A DNA stretch of 56,470 nucleotides from Pseudomonas sp. ACN8 (GTDB taxonomy: Bacteria > Pseudomonadota > Gammaproteobacteria > Pseudomonadales > Pseudomonadaceae). The stretch is taken from the NCBI RefSeq assembly GCF_002303925.1, contig NZ_MRCS01000043.1:1-56470 (forward strand). The letters run 5' to 3'. The translations under genes were made by a program, and so were the position numbers. The notes beneath the pieces were generated by a model that ran no database searches, had not been told where the DNA came from, and saw only the letters and a program-made list of their open reading frames with translations. How positions within the stretch are numbered: the stretch's first letter is position 1; each line of letters begins with the position of its first letter. Shown here one piece after another: positions 1-8,071 of this stretch.

Positions 1-346
1 GCAACTCCTCGGCCTCGTTCTTCAGGTAACGAGCCAGCAGCTTGGCATCCAGTGCGTCGGTTTTGGCGCGGATCTTCACGCCTTCGCGATAATGTTTGAG
101 TTCATAGCCTCCCACCATGTAAATCGTGCAACCGGCCTCATAGGCCAGATCAGCGAAGTCCAGGTGGTAGATGTTGGTCGCCTCAATGGCAATGGCCACC
201 GTTCCCGACAACGCCTTCAGCCACTGTTTGATGGATGTCTTGGTGTTGGGAATCTCTTGAAGCGAATCACCATCATACTGATAAATCACCAGCTCATTCT
301 TGGCGACATCCACACCCACGATCGGTTTTGATAGAGAGACCGGCAT
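1..346 (-). CDS. IS110-family transposase, N-terminal part (partial)
   Basis: Reading on the minus strand from the ATG at 344-346 gives 115 codons before the window edge. The N-terminus contains IVGVDVAKN, then a conserved Glu in AIEATNIYH, and further on KTDALDAKLLARYL. These match the first acidic residues of the DEDD (RuvC-like) catalytic domain of IS110-family transposases, which act through a Holliday-junction-like intermediate. A ribosome binding site (GGAGGA) lies about 12 bases upstream of the ATG. The C-terminal domain with the conserved serine is beyond the edge, so intactness cannot be judged. The short plus-strand reading frame at 92-331 is antisense to this gene. Confidence 0.85.
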   Translation of the reverse strand, partial: MPVSLSKPIVGVDVAKNELVIYQYDGDSLQEIPNTKTSIKQWLKALSGTVAIAIEATNIYHLDFADLAYEAGCTIYMVGGYELKHYREGVKIRAKTDALDAKLLARYLKNEAEEL

Positions 347-554
347 TGCCACAGGATTTCCTCCGGGATAAGGTTTGAGCACTTGAAGGGCTCACCCAGA
401 GGCGCAGGCTTGTTCCTATCGTCGGTCTAGCCAGATGCATTCTTTATCGGCGCTTGGGTGAAAGGAGGAGGGGCGAAATCTCCCACGGTCTGTACTGCGC
501 TAACAGTCAGAATCGAGCCTTGTCCCTCCTCCTCCCTTCAAGTCCTACCATACA
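347..554. other. Non-coding leader of the IS110 element
   Basis: About 200 bases between the transposase start and the REP junction. I see no gene. It holds the transposase ribosome binding site and a 9-base inverted repeat (464-472 and 524-532). In current IS110 literature the non-coding end can encode a guide-like (bridge) RNA; whether this one does cannot be told by eye. Confidence 0.4.
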
Positions 555-639
555 AGCGAGCCTGCTCGCGAATGCGGTGCATCAGACAGCATTAATGTCG
601 ACTGACACTCCCTCTTCGCGAGCAGGCTCGCTCCCACAG
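555..639. repeat. REP doublet 1, left arm truncated by the IS110 element
   Basis: Two inverted REP arms: the left starts at AGCGAGCCTGCTCGCGA and the right ends in GCTCGCTCCCACAG. The left arm lacks the outer CTGTGGG found in the other copies; its place is taken by sequence assigned to the IS. The spacer ends in a GTCGACTGACACTCC-like stretch related to doublets 17 and 18 (medium class). Confidence 0.85.
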
Positions 640-673
640 TAAATCGGGTACAACCGACAAACCGTACACAAAC

Positions 674-708
674 AAAAATGCCCCGATCAATGATCGGGGC
701 ATTTTTTA
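674..708 (-). terminator. Rho-independent terminator of rpoH
   Basis: A perfect GC-rich hairpin (ATGCCCCGATCA / TGATCGGGGCAT, arms directly abutting) flanked by A and T runs on both sides. It lies 16 bases beyond the rpoH stop codon and would terminate rpoH; the symmetric A/T flanks mean it could also work in the other direction. Confidence 0.9.
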
Positions 709-723
709 TTGCCAGGTCGCCAG

Positions 724-1578
724 TTACGCAGCAATCGACAACTTGAGCTTGTTCATCGCGCTCTTCTCGAGTTGGCGAATACGCTCGGCCGACACGTTGT
801 ACTTCTGCGCCAGGTCGTGCAGCGTGGCTTTTTCTTCCGCCAGCCAACGCTGGTAGAGGATGTCACGGCTGCGGTCGTCCAGCACTTCCAGCGCTTCGTG
901 CAGGTTGTGGTTGGAGTTGTCGCTCCAGTCGGCATCTTCCAGTTGACGGGCCGGGTCGTACCGGTGGTCTTCCAGATAGTTGGCCGGCGACTGGAATGCA
1001 CTGTCGTCGTCCGCTTCGGCAGCCGGGTCGAAGGCCATGTCATGGCCGGTCAGGCGGCTTTCCATCTCGCGCACTTCCCGAGGCTCTACACCCAGGCTTT
1101 CCGCCACACGGTGGACTTCCTCGTTGTTCAGCCAGGCCAAACGCTTCTTCTGGCTGCGCAGGTTGAAGAACAACTTGCGCTGGGCCTTGGTGGTCGCGAC
1201 TTTCACGATGCGCCAGTTGCGCAGGATGAACTCGTGGATTTCCGCCTTGATCCAGTGCACGGCAAAGGACACCAGGCGCACGCCCATTTCCGGGTTGAAG
1301 CGCTTCACGGCCTTCATCAGGCCGACGTTGCCTTCCTGGATCAGGTCTGCCTGGGCCAGGCCGTAGCCGGAATAGCTACGGGCGATATGTACGACAAAAC
1401 GCAGGTGGGCGAGCACCATCTGCCGAGCCGCCCCCAAATCCTGCTCATAATAGAGACTCTCGGCCAGTTCACGCTCCTGCTCCGGCGACAGCAATGGGAT
1501 GCTGTTGACGGTGTGCACATAGGCCTCCAGGTTCGCACCCGGGACCAGAGCATATGCAGGTTGCAAAGAATTGGTCAT
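724..1578 (-). CDS. rpoH: RNA polymerase sigma factor RpoH (sigma-32, heat shock)
   Basis: 284 residues, the usual length for Pseudomonas RpoH. RpoH directs core RNA polymerase to heat-shock promoters for chaperones and proteases. Region 2 (about 50-120) contains DLIQEGNVGLMKAVKRF, the core-binding segment. The diagnostic RpoH box QRKLFFNLR is at residues 133-141. The C-terminus is the region 4 helix-turn-helix that reads the -35 box. A longer frame begins at 1665, but the ATG at 1576-1578 has a GGAGG ribosome binding site and gives the family N-terminus MTNSLQPAYAL. The gene lies 120 bases downstream of ftsX, has its own promoter candidates in that gap, and ends in a strong terminator. Confidence 0.97.
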   Translation of the reverse strand: MTNSLQPAYALVPGANLEAYVHTVNSIPLLSPEQERELAESLYYEQDLGAARQMVLAHLRFVVHIARSYSGYGLAQADLIQEGNVGLMKAVKRFNPEMGVRLVSFAVHWIKAEIHEFILRNWRIVKVATTKAQRKLFFNLRSQKKRLAWLNNEEVHRVAESLGVEPREVREMESRLTGHDMAFDPAAEADDDSAFQSPANYLEDHRYDPARQLEDADWSDNSNHNLHEALEVLDDRSRDILYQRWLAEEKATLHDLAQKYNVSAERIRQLEKSAMNKLKLSIAA

Positions 1579-1626
1579 ACGAAAAAACCTCCGACTTACA
1601 AACTCGTGCAGTTCAGCACTGCGAAA

Positions 1627-1653
1627 ATTGACCGGAAACCGAAAGACAAGTTC
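1627..1653 (-). promoter_or_regulatory. Candidate AlgU (sigma-E type) promoter of rpoH
   Basis: On the minus strand GAACTT (1648-1653) is followed after exactly 16 bases by TCAAT (1627-1631), close to the extracytoplasmic sigma-E/AlgU consensus GAACTT-N16/17-TCTGA. AlgU-dependent transcription of rpoH is established in P. aeruginosa. This is a pattern match, not a mapped start site. Confidence 0.6.
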
Positions 1654-1654
1654 C

Positions 1655-1682
1655 CTAATACCCAAAAACGCTGAAAGGTCAA
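1655..1682 (-). promoter_or_regulatory. Candidate sigma-70 promoter of rpoH
   Basis: On the minus strand TTGACC (1677-1682) and TATTAG (1655-1660) are separated by 16 bases, a plausible housekeeping promoter just downstream of ftsX. It partly overlaps, and lies upstream of, the AlgU-type candidate. Confidence 0.45.
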
Positions 1683-1698
1683 TACGAGCAAAATGATA

Positions 1699-2721
1699 CT
1701 ACTTAGGCGCAAGCTCCCTCAGGTGGCGTGCGACTGCAATCCATGCACCGATATACCCCAACAGCACCGCGCCAAGCAAGAGAGACAGACCGTCGGCAAC
1801 TGGCACTCCAGCCAGCGCAAAATCACTGCCGTACAAACCGGCCAGCCCTACCACCGCGTCGTTCAGCCAATCAAGGCCGAACGCCAGTACCCCCCAGGAC
1901 AGAATCCCCGCACCGAAGCCATACAGCGCGCCCATATACAGAAAGGGCCTGCGTACATAGCTGTCAGTGCCGCCGACCAGTTTAATCACTTCTATCTCTG
2001 TGCGGCGGTTTTCAATATGAAGACGAATGGTATTGCCTATCACCAAAAGTAATGCAGAAACCAGAAGCACGGTCAGACCGAAGACAAAACGGTCACCCAG
2101 CTTGAGGATGGCTGCCAGACGCTCAACCCAGACTAAATCAAGTTGCGCTTGTTGTACCTTCGGCAGCTCGGATAGTTTTTGTCTTAATGCTTCAAGGGCC
2201 GGCTTGTCGACTTCGGTCGGCGTTACCAGCACCACGCCCGGCAGCGGGTTCTCCGGCAATTCCTTGAGCGCCTCGCCCAGCCCGGACTGTTGCTGGAACT
2301 CTTCCAGCGCCTGATCCCGGCCAACGTATTCAGCCTCGGCGACACCAGGCATGCCCTTGATCTGATCGCGCAGCGATTCGCCTTCGGCCGGCTTGGCCTC
2401 AAGATCCAGATACAGGGAAATCTGCGCCGCGCGCTGCCAGGAGCCGCCCAGGCGCTCGACGTTACTTAGCAAAAGTGACAGTCCCATGGGCAAGCTCAGG
2501 GCCACCGCCATCACCATGCAGGTGAAAAAACTGCCGATGGGCTGCTTGCCCAGGCGGCGCAGGCTGTCGACCATGCTGGCGCGATGGCTTTCGATCCAGG
2601 CGCGGAACAACGTGGCAAAGTCCGGCCCGTCGTCATCGTCGCGTTTTTTCTTTTGCGGCTGCGGATCGGCTGCCTTCGGGGCCACACGCTCGGAAACCTT
2701 GGGGCTACGTGTTGCACTCAT
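1699..2721 (-). CDS. ftsX: Cell division protein FtsX (ABC-type membrane subunit)
   Basis: 340 residues. FtsX is the integral membrane partner of FtsE; the complex sits at the septum and controls cell-wall hydrolase activation and divisome assembly through FtsA. A charged cytoplasmic N-terminus (QKKKRDDDDG) precedes a first membrane segment at about 70-90 (MVMAVALSLPMGLSLLL), a periplasmic loop, and three C-terminal membrane segments, the usual FtsX topology. Its start overlaps the end of ftsE by four bases (ATGA), so the two are translationally coupled. It is the last gene of the ftsY-ftsE-ftsX operon and is followed by rpoH. Confidence 0.96.
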   Translation of the reverse strand: MSATRSPKVSERVAPKAADPQPQKKKRDDDDGPDFATLFRAWIESHRASMVDSLRRLGKQPIGSFFTCMVMAVALSLPMGLSLLLSNVERLGGSWQRAAQISLYLDLEAKPAEGESLRDQIKGMPGVAEAEYVGRDQALEEFQQQSGLGEALKELPENPLPGVVLVTPTEVDKPALEALRQKLSELPKVQQAQLDLVWVERLAAILKLGDRFVFGLTVLLVSALLLVIGNTIRLHIENRRTEIEVIKLVGGTDSYVRRPFLYMGALYGFGAGILSWGVLAFGLDWLNDAVVGLAGLYGSDFALAGVPVADGLSLLLGAVLLGYIGAWIAVARHLRELAPK

Positions 2722-3389
2722 ACCGCGGCCTCCCCGTCACCGATCAATCGACCGCGTTGCAGCGTCAGCATGCGGTGGCGCATGCGGGCGATCAGGGCCA
2801 GGTCGTGACTGGCGATCAGCACGCTGGTACCCAGGCGATTGATGTCTTCGAACACACCCATGATCTCGGCGGCCAGACGCGGGTCGAGGTTACCGGTCGG
2901 CTCATCCGCCAGCAGCAAGGCCGGACGGTGGACGATGGCGCGGGCGATGCCGACGCGCTGCTGCTGACCGGTGGACAGGTCGCCCGGGTACAGATCGGTT
3001 TTATCCGACAGCGCCACGCGCTCCAGTGCCGAGTCCACGCGCTTGGCGATCTCGGCCTTGGACAGGCCCAGGATCTGCAAAGGCAACGCGACGTTATTGA
3101 ACACCGTGCGATCGAACAGCAACTGGTGATTCTGGAACACCACGCCGATCTGCCGACGCAAGAAAGGTATCTGCGCGTTGCTGATGGTGCTCAGGTCTTG
3201 CCCGGCGAGCAGCAACTTGCCGCTGGTCGGGCGTTCCATGGCCAGCAACAGCCGCAACAAGGTGCTTTTACCGGCGCCGGAATGGCCGGTGACAAACAAG
3301 AACTCGCCACGACGGACTCGAAAGCTCAGCTCATGCAAGCCGACGTGACCGTTCGGGTAGCGCTTACCGACCTGTTCGAAACGAATCAT
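2718..3389 (-). CDS. ftsE: Cell division ATP-binding protein FtsE
   Basis: 223 residues, full length. FtsE is the cytoplasmic ATPase of the FtsEX complex. Visible motifs in order are Walker A GHSGAGKS (about 36-43), Q-loop in VVFQNHQLLFD, the signature LSTGQQQR, Walker B LLLADEPTG, and the H-loop in IASHD. It overlaps ftsY upstream and ftsX downstream by four bases each, the compact arrangement typical of this operon. Confidence 0.97.
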   Translation of the reverse strand: MIRFEQVGKRYPNGHVGLHELSFRVRRGEFLFVTGHSGAGKSTLLRLLLAMERPTSGKLLLAGQDLSTISNAQIPFLRRQIGVVFQNHQLLFDRTVFNNVALPLQILGLSKAEIAKRVDSALERVALSDKTDLYPGDLSTGQQQRVGIARAIVHRPALLLADEPTGNLDPRLAAEIMGVFEDINRLGTSVLIASHDLALIARMRHRMLTLQRGRLIGDGEAAV

Positions 3390-4888
3390 GAACGCTCCCG
3401 CTCGGCAAACAATGCCTGGACAAAGGGTTCTGCTTCAAAGGTACGCAAATCGTCGATGCCTTCGCCGACGCCAATGTAGCGAATCGGCAGACCGAATTGC
3501 TTGGCCAGGGCGAAAATCACCCCACCCTTGGCGGTGCCGTCGAGCTTGGTCAGCGCCAGGCCGGTCAATTCGACGGTCTGGTTGAATTGCTTGGCCTGGT
3601 TGATGGCGTTCTGGCCGGTGCCGGCGTCAAGTACCAGCAGCACTTCGTGAGGTGCGTCAGCGTCGAGCTTGCCGATCACCCGGCGAACTTTTTTCAGTTC
3701 TTCCATCAGGTTGTCTTTGGTGTGCAGACGGCCGGCCGTGTCGGCGATCAACACGTCGATGCCACGGGCCTTGGCGGCCTGCACGGCATCAAAGATCACC
3801 GAGGCCGAGTCGGCGCCAGTGTGCTGCGCGATCACCGGGATCTTGTTGCGCTCACCCCAGACCTGCAATTGCTCCACCGCCGCGGCGCGGAAGGTATCGC
3901 CGGCGGCGAGCATGACTTTCTTGCCTTCCAGTTGCAGTTTCTTCGCCAGCTTGCCGATGGTAGTAGTCTTGCCGGCACCGTTGACGCCGACGACCAGAAT
4001 CACGAACGGTTTGCTCTGCGAGGTGATTTTCAGCGGCTGCTCGACAGGTTTGAGCATCGCGGCCAGCTCGGCTTGCAGGGATTTGTACAGGGCATCGGCG
4101 TCAGCCAACTCCTTGCGCGCAACCTTCTGCGTCAAACGCTGAATGATCACCGAGGTGGCTTCGACACCAACGTCGGCGGTCAGCAAGCGGGTTTCGAGGT
4201 CTTCGAGCAGCTCGTCATCAATGACCTTTTTGCCCAGGAACAGGCTGGCCATGCCTTCGCCGATACTGGCGCTGGTCTTGGACAGACCCTGCTTGAGGCG
4301 GGCGAAGAAACCGGCTTTGGTTTCTTCGGTGCGCACGGGTTCTACCGGGGTTTCGACGGGCGCTGCGATCGGTTCGGGAGTCGGAGCGGGCGCAGGTGCT
4401 TGAGCAACCGGAGCAACGAATACCGGAACCTCTGGCTGGCTGACAACGGGCACAGGCTCGGCCACGACGATTGGCTCAACAATCGGTTCGACCACAGGCG
4501 CGTGAGCCGGTGCAGATGTAAACGCTGCCGGAGCCGGAATCGGTGGTGTCACGTGAGGGGCCAGGTCATTTTCGACCAATGCCACCGGCTCCTCCGCCAC
4601 GGGCAAGGCCAGCCATGGCTCGGCAGTCGAGGTCAGCGGCGCTTCGATAACTTCGCTGACAGGCTCAACAACAGTTTCAGCCTGCGACTGCAGTACCGGC
4701 TCGGCAACCGGCAGAACAACCGGCGCGGGCGCTTCTTCTATTACCGGGACCGGCGTTGGCGCTGGTTCAGGAATGGCTTGTGGCTGTTCGACGACGGGTT
4801 CCTGCGGCTTTTTGCGCAGCCATCCGAACAGGCTTTTCTTCTCGCCAGCCGCAGCTGGGGTCTTCTTGTCGTCGTTGGAACCAAACAT
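3386..4888 (-). CDS. ftsY: Signal recognition particle receptor FtsY
   Basis: 500 residues, close to E. coli FtsY (497). FtsY docks SRP-ribosome complexes at the inner membrane through a GTPase heterodimer with Ffh. The first 200 residues form a low-complexity region rich in Pro, Ala, Val and Glu (the acidic A domain), preceded by a basic amphipathic N-terminus (KKSLFGWLRKKPQ). The NG domain follows: N-domain helices, then G1 GVNGAGKTTTIGK near residue 300, DTFRAAAVEQL, DTAGR, and TKLDGTAKGG. First gene of the ftsYEX operon; it diverges from the M16 peptidase gene at 5233. Confidence 0.97.
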   Translation of the reverse strand: MFGSNDDKKTPAAAGEKKSLFGWLRKKPQEPVVEQPQAIPEPAPTPVPVIEEAPAPVVLPVAEPVLQSQAETVVEPVSEVIEAPLTSTAEPWLALPVAEEPVALVENDLAPHVTPPIPAPAAFTSAPAHAPVVEPIVEPIVVAEPVPVVSQPEVPVFVAPVAQAPAPAPTPEPIAAPVETPVEPVRTEETKAGFFARLKQGLSKTSASIGEGMASLFLGKKVIDDELLEDLETRLLTADVGVEATSVIIQRLTQKVARKELADADALYKSLQAELAAMLKPVEQPLKITSQSKPFVILVVGVNGAGKTTTIGKLAKKLQLEGKKVMLAAGDTFRAAAVEQLQVWGERNKIPVIAQHTGADSASVIFDAVQAAKARGIDVLIADTAGRLHTKDNLMEELKKVRRVIGKLDADAPHEVLLVLDAGTGQNAINQAKQFNQTVELTGLALTKLDGTAKGGVIFALAKQFGLPIRYIGVGEGIDDLRTFEAEPFVQALFAERERS

Positions 4889-5232
4889 GGAGGACGGCTA
4901 TCTCACGGTAGCGACGCGCCAATGGCGCCCCGGCAAATAAATATTCGATGCAGAACAGACTGTGTTTCACCCAGCTTGTTCACGCGCAACATTTTGTCGA
5001 GGTGTTCAATGGCACCTCAAAGCTCGACTAATACGAAGGACTGGAACGGCATCGTCGGCGAAAACGCAGAGTTTAGCTGACAAACTCAAAGTTTCTGCCG
5101 GTAACCCATACAACCCGCAGGCCAATCAAAGGCCTGATAGGCGTGGCCGCCAGTAAAACGGATCAGTATCCTAGCACCTCCTCGCCCGCCTAGGCTAAGA
5201 CCAAGCGGGCAGCCCCAAAGGTTTGAAAACGA
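4889..5232. other. Divergent intergenic region ftsY / M16 peptidase
   Basis: 344 bases without a gene, expected to carry promoters for ftsY (minus) and the peptidase operon (plus). Two small inverted repeats are visible: GAGGTG/CACCTC (4999-5004, 5013-5018) and CAGGCC/GGCCTG (5118-5123, 5131-5136). Neither is followed by a T run. I see no convincing promoter pair. Confidence 0.5.
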
Positions 5233-6588
5233 ATGAATGCTCTTGCCCGCCGCGCCGCTGGCCTGCTGCTCAGCACAGTTTGCCTGCCCCTTTCGGCCCT
5301 GGCTGCCGACCCGCAACCCACCCACGAATTCACCCTCGACAACGGTCTGAAGGTGGTCGTGCGTGAAGACCACCGAGCGCCTGTTGTGGTTTCCCAGGTC
5401 TGGTACAAGGTCGGTTCCAGCTACGAGACGCCGGGCAATACCGGCCTGTCCCACGCCCTGGAACACATGATGTTCAAGGGCAGCGAGAAGGTCGGTCCCG
5501 GCGAAGCCTCGCTGATCCTGCGCGACCTCGGCGCCGAAGAGAACGCCTTCACCAGCGACGACTTCACCGCGTACTACCAGGTGCTGGCCCGTGATCGCCT
5601 GGGCGTGGCCTTCGAACTGGAAGCCGACCGCATGGCCAGCCTGCGCCTGCCGCCGGACGAGTTCGCCAAGGAAATCGAGGTCATCAAGGAAGAACGTCGC
5701 CTGCGTACCGACGACAAGCCAATGGCCAAGGCCTACGAGCGCTTCAAGGCCATGGCTTACCCGGCCAGCGGTTACCACACGCCGACCATCGGCTGGATGG
5801 CCGATCTTGAGCGGATGAAAGTCGAAGAACTGCGCCACTGGTACGAAACCTGGTACGTGCCCAACAACGCCACGCTGGTGGTGGTTGGCGATGTCACCCC
5901 GGACGAAGTCAAAACCCTGGCCCAACGCTATTTCGGCCCGATCGCCAAACGTGAAGTGCCCGCCGCGAAAAAGCCGCTGGAACTGGCCGAGCCGGGCGAG
6001 CGCCAGATCACACTGCACGTGCAGACCCAGCTGCCTAGCCTGATGCTGGCCTTCAACGTGCCGAGCATCGCCACCGCCGAAGACAAGCGCCTGGTCAATG
6101 CCCTGCGCCTGATTTCGGCATTGCTCGACGGCGGCTACAGCGGACGGATCCCGACGCAACTGGAGCGTGGCGAAGAACTGGTGTCCGGCGGCTCGTCGAG
6201 TTACGACGCCTACACCCGTGGCGACAGCCTCTTCACCCTGTCGGCATCGCCAAACTCGCAGAAACACAAGACCATCGCCCAGGCGCAAGCCGGTTTGTGG
6301 AAGCTGCTCGACCAGCTGAAAACCACGGCGCCAACCGCTGAAGAACTGGAACGCGTACGCGCACAAGTCATCGCCGGCCTGGTCTTCGAGCGCGACTCGA
6401 TCACCAGTCAGGCCACGGCCATCGGCCAACTGGAAACCGTCGGCCTGTCATGGAAACTGATGGACACCGAACTGGCCGATCTGGAAAGCGTCACGCCGCA
6501 AGATATCCAGAAAGCCGCCAAGCTGTATTTCACCCGCGAACGTCTCAGCGTCGCCCATGTACTGCCTCTGGAGACGACTCATGAGTGA
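5233..6588 (+). CDS. M16 family zinc metallopeptidase, catalytic subunit (pair 1)
   Basis: 451 residues with an N-terminal signal peptide ending near ALAA (about residue 25), so the protein is exported to the periplasm. The inverted zinc motif HxxEH is present as HALEH (His74, Glu77, His78), and the third ligand Glu lies in KEERR at about 153-154, the spacing of the pitrilysin / mitochondrial-processing-peptidase family. The length is that of the short M16B subunits, which work as a heterodimer with a non-catalytic partner. The partner gene starts eight bases before this stop (6581), so the two are coupled. Substrate unknown. A paralogous pair lies at 8793-11577. Confidence 0.9.
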   Translation: MNALARRAAGLLLSTVCLPLSALAADPQPTHEFTLDNGLKVVVREDHRAPVVVSQVWYKVGSSYETPGNTGLSHALEHMMFKGSEKVGPGEASLILRDLGAEENAFTSDDFTAYYQVLARDRLGVAFELEADRMASLRLPPDEFAKEIEVIKEERRLRTDDKPMAKAYERFKAMAYPASGYHTPTIGWMADLERMKVEELRHWYETWYVPNNATLVVVGDVTPDEVKTLAQRYFGPIAKREVPAAKKPLELAEPGERQITLHVQTQLPSLMLAFNVPSIATAEDKRLVNALRLISALLDGGYSGRIPTQLERGEELVSGGSSSYDAYTRGDSLFTLSASPNSQKHKTIAQAQAGLWKLLDQLKTTAPTAEELERVRAQVIAGLVFERDSITSQATAIGQLETVGLSWKLMDTELADLESVTPQDIQKAAKLYFTRERLSVAHVLPLETTHE

Positions 6589-8071
6589 GCGTAAACCCTC
6601 CCGCCTGGCCCTGATCGGCCTGGTCGCCGTCGCTGTTATCGGTTCCGCCGCGTTTTATTTGTCACGCCCAGGCCAAACCAATGCCAGCGAAGCCCTGGAC
6701 AAGGCCAAGGCCAGCCAGAAACTGCAATCGCTGACCGAGCTCAACGGCAAGGCACCGGAACACCGCAAGCTGGACGTGCAGACCTGGAACACCGCCGAAG
6801 GCACCAAGGTGCTGTTCGTCGAAGCCCATGAGCTGCCGATGTTCGACATGCGCCTGATCTTCGCTGCCGGCAGCAGCCAGGACGGCAATGCACCGGGCGT
6901 GGCGGTGTTGACCAACGCCATGCTCAACGAAGGCGTGGCCGGCAAAGACGTCGGCGCCATTGCCCAAGGCTTCGAAGGCCTGGGCGCCGATTTCGGCAAT
7001 GGCGCTTATAAGGACATGGCAATCGCTACGCTGCGCAGCCTGAGTGCCAAGGACAAGCGCGAGCCGGCCCTGAAGCTGTTCGCCGAAGTCATCGGCAAGC
7101 CGACTTTCCCTGCCGATTCGCTGGCCCGCATCAAGAACCAGATGCTCGCCGGTTTCGAATACCAGAAACAGAACCCGGGCAAACTGGCGAGCCTGGAACT
7201 GATGAACCGTTTGTACGGTGATCACCCATACGCACACGCCAGCGACGGCACGGCGAAAACCGTACCGGCGATCACCCAGGTACAACTGCGTGCTTTCCAC
7301 GAGAAAGCCTACGCCGCCGGTAACGTAGTGATCGCGCTGGTCGGCGACCTGTCCCGCGCGGAAGCCGAGGCGATTGCCGCCCAGGTATCCGGCGCCCTGC
7401 CCAAAGGTCCGGCCTTGGCGAAAATCGCGCAACCCGTCGAGCCCAAGGCCAGCGTCGGCCATATCGAGTTCCCGTCCAAGCAGACCAACCTGATGCTCGC
7501 GCAACTGGGCATCGACCGCGACGACCCGGACTACGCGGCGTTGTCCATGGGTAACCAGATTCTCGGTGGCGGCGGCTTCGGCACCCGCTTGATGAGCGAA
7601 GTGCGCGAGAAGCGTGGCCTGACGTACGGCGTGTATTCGGGTTTCACCCCGATGCAGGTGCGCGGCCCGTTCATGATCAACCTGCAAACCCGCGCCGAGA
7701 TGAGCGAGGGCACCCTGAAACTGGTGCAGGATGTGCTGGCCGACTACCTTAAAACCGGCCCGACCGAAAAAGAGCTCGACGATGCCAAGCGCGAACTGGC
7801 CGGCAGCTTCCCGCTGTCCACCGCCAGCAACGCCGATATCGTCGGCCAACTGGGCGCCATCGGTTTTTACAACTTGCCGTTGAGCCACCTGGAAGACTTC
7901 ATGCAACAATCCCAGGCCTTGACCGTCGAGCAGGTCAAAGCCGCCATGAACAAACACCTGAGCACGGACAAGATGGTCATCGTCAGCGCTGGCCCGACCG
8001 TGCCGCAAAAGCCGTTACCGGCCCCTACTGATAAACCTTCCGAGCAGCCGCTCGGGGTTCCGGAGCATTAA
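6581..8071 (+). CDS. M16 family protein, non-catalytic subunit (pair 1)
   Basis: 496 residues. The chosen ATG at 6581 overlaps the upstream gene by eight bases; a longer frame from 6557 would add eight residues with no clear ribosome binding site. An N-terminal hydrophobic stretch (LIGLVAVAVIGSAAFYL) is a signal peptide or membrane anchor. The HxxEH motif is absent: its position reads LTNAMLNEGVAGKD. The protein keeps the glycine-rich loop GGGGFGTRL and the Arg/Tyr motif REKRGLTYGVYSGF of non-catalytic M16B partners, which help hold substrate. Its stop overlaps the rsmD start (TAATG). Confidence 0.88.
   Translation: MSERKPSRLALIGLVAVAVIGSAAFYLSRPGQTNASEALDKAKASQKLQSLTELNGKAPEHRKLDVQTWNTAEGTKVLFVEAHELPMFDMRLIFAAGSSQDGNAPGVAVLTNAMLNEGVAGKDVGAIAQGFEGLGADFGNGAYKDMAIATLRSLSAKDKREPALKLFAEVIGKPTFPADSLARIKNQMLAGFEYQKQNPGKLASLELMNRLYGDHPYAHASDGTAKTVPAITQVQLRAFHEKAYAAGNVVIALVGDLSRAEAEAIAAQVSGALPKGPALAKIAQPVEPKASVGHIEFPSKQTNLMLAQLGIDRDDPDYAALSMGNQILGGGGFGTRLMSEVREKRGLTYGVYSGFTPMQVRGPFMINLQTRAEMSEGTLKLVQDVLADYLKTGPTEKELDDAKRELAGSFPLSTASNADIVGQLGAIGFYNLPLSHLEDFMQQSQALTVEQVKAAMNKHLSTDKMVIVSAGPTVPQKPLPAPTDKPSEQPLGVPEH

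Larger units (their letters stand above)
1..554 (-). mobile_element. IS110-family insertion sequence, right part, cut by window edge
   Basis: The stretch holds the 5' part of an IS110-type transposase gene (2-346, minus) and about 200 bases of non-coding leader. The element's outer end is inferred at about 554/555, where REP sequence begins abruptly in mid-arm. IS110 elements lack classical terminal inverted repeats, so the end cannot be fixed from repeats. A 9-base inverted repeat (GGAGGAGGG at 464-472, CCCTCCTCC at 524-532) lies in the leader; its role is unknown. The left end lies outside the window. Confidence 0.65.

Noticed and set aside
92..331. 79-codon plus-strand frame at the left edge
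   Set aside because: Antisense to the IS110 transposase, which has recognisable catalytic residues.
464..532. Terminal inverted repeats of the IS
   Set aside because: The GGAGGAGGG/CCCTCCTCC pair is internal to the leader, and IS110 elements normally lack terminal inverted repeats.
5118..5136. CAGGCC/GGCCTG hairpin as a terminator or riboswitch
   Set aside because: Only six base pairs, no T run and no larger conserved fold seen.
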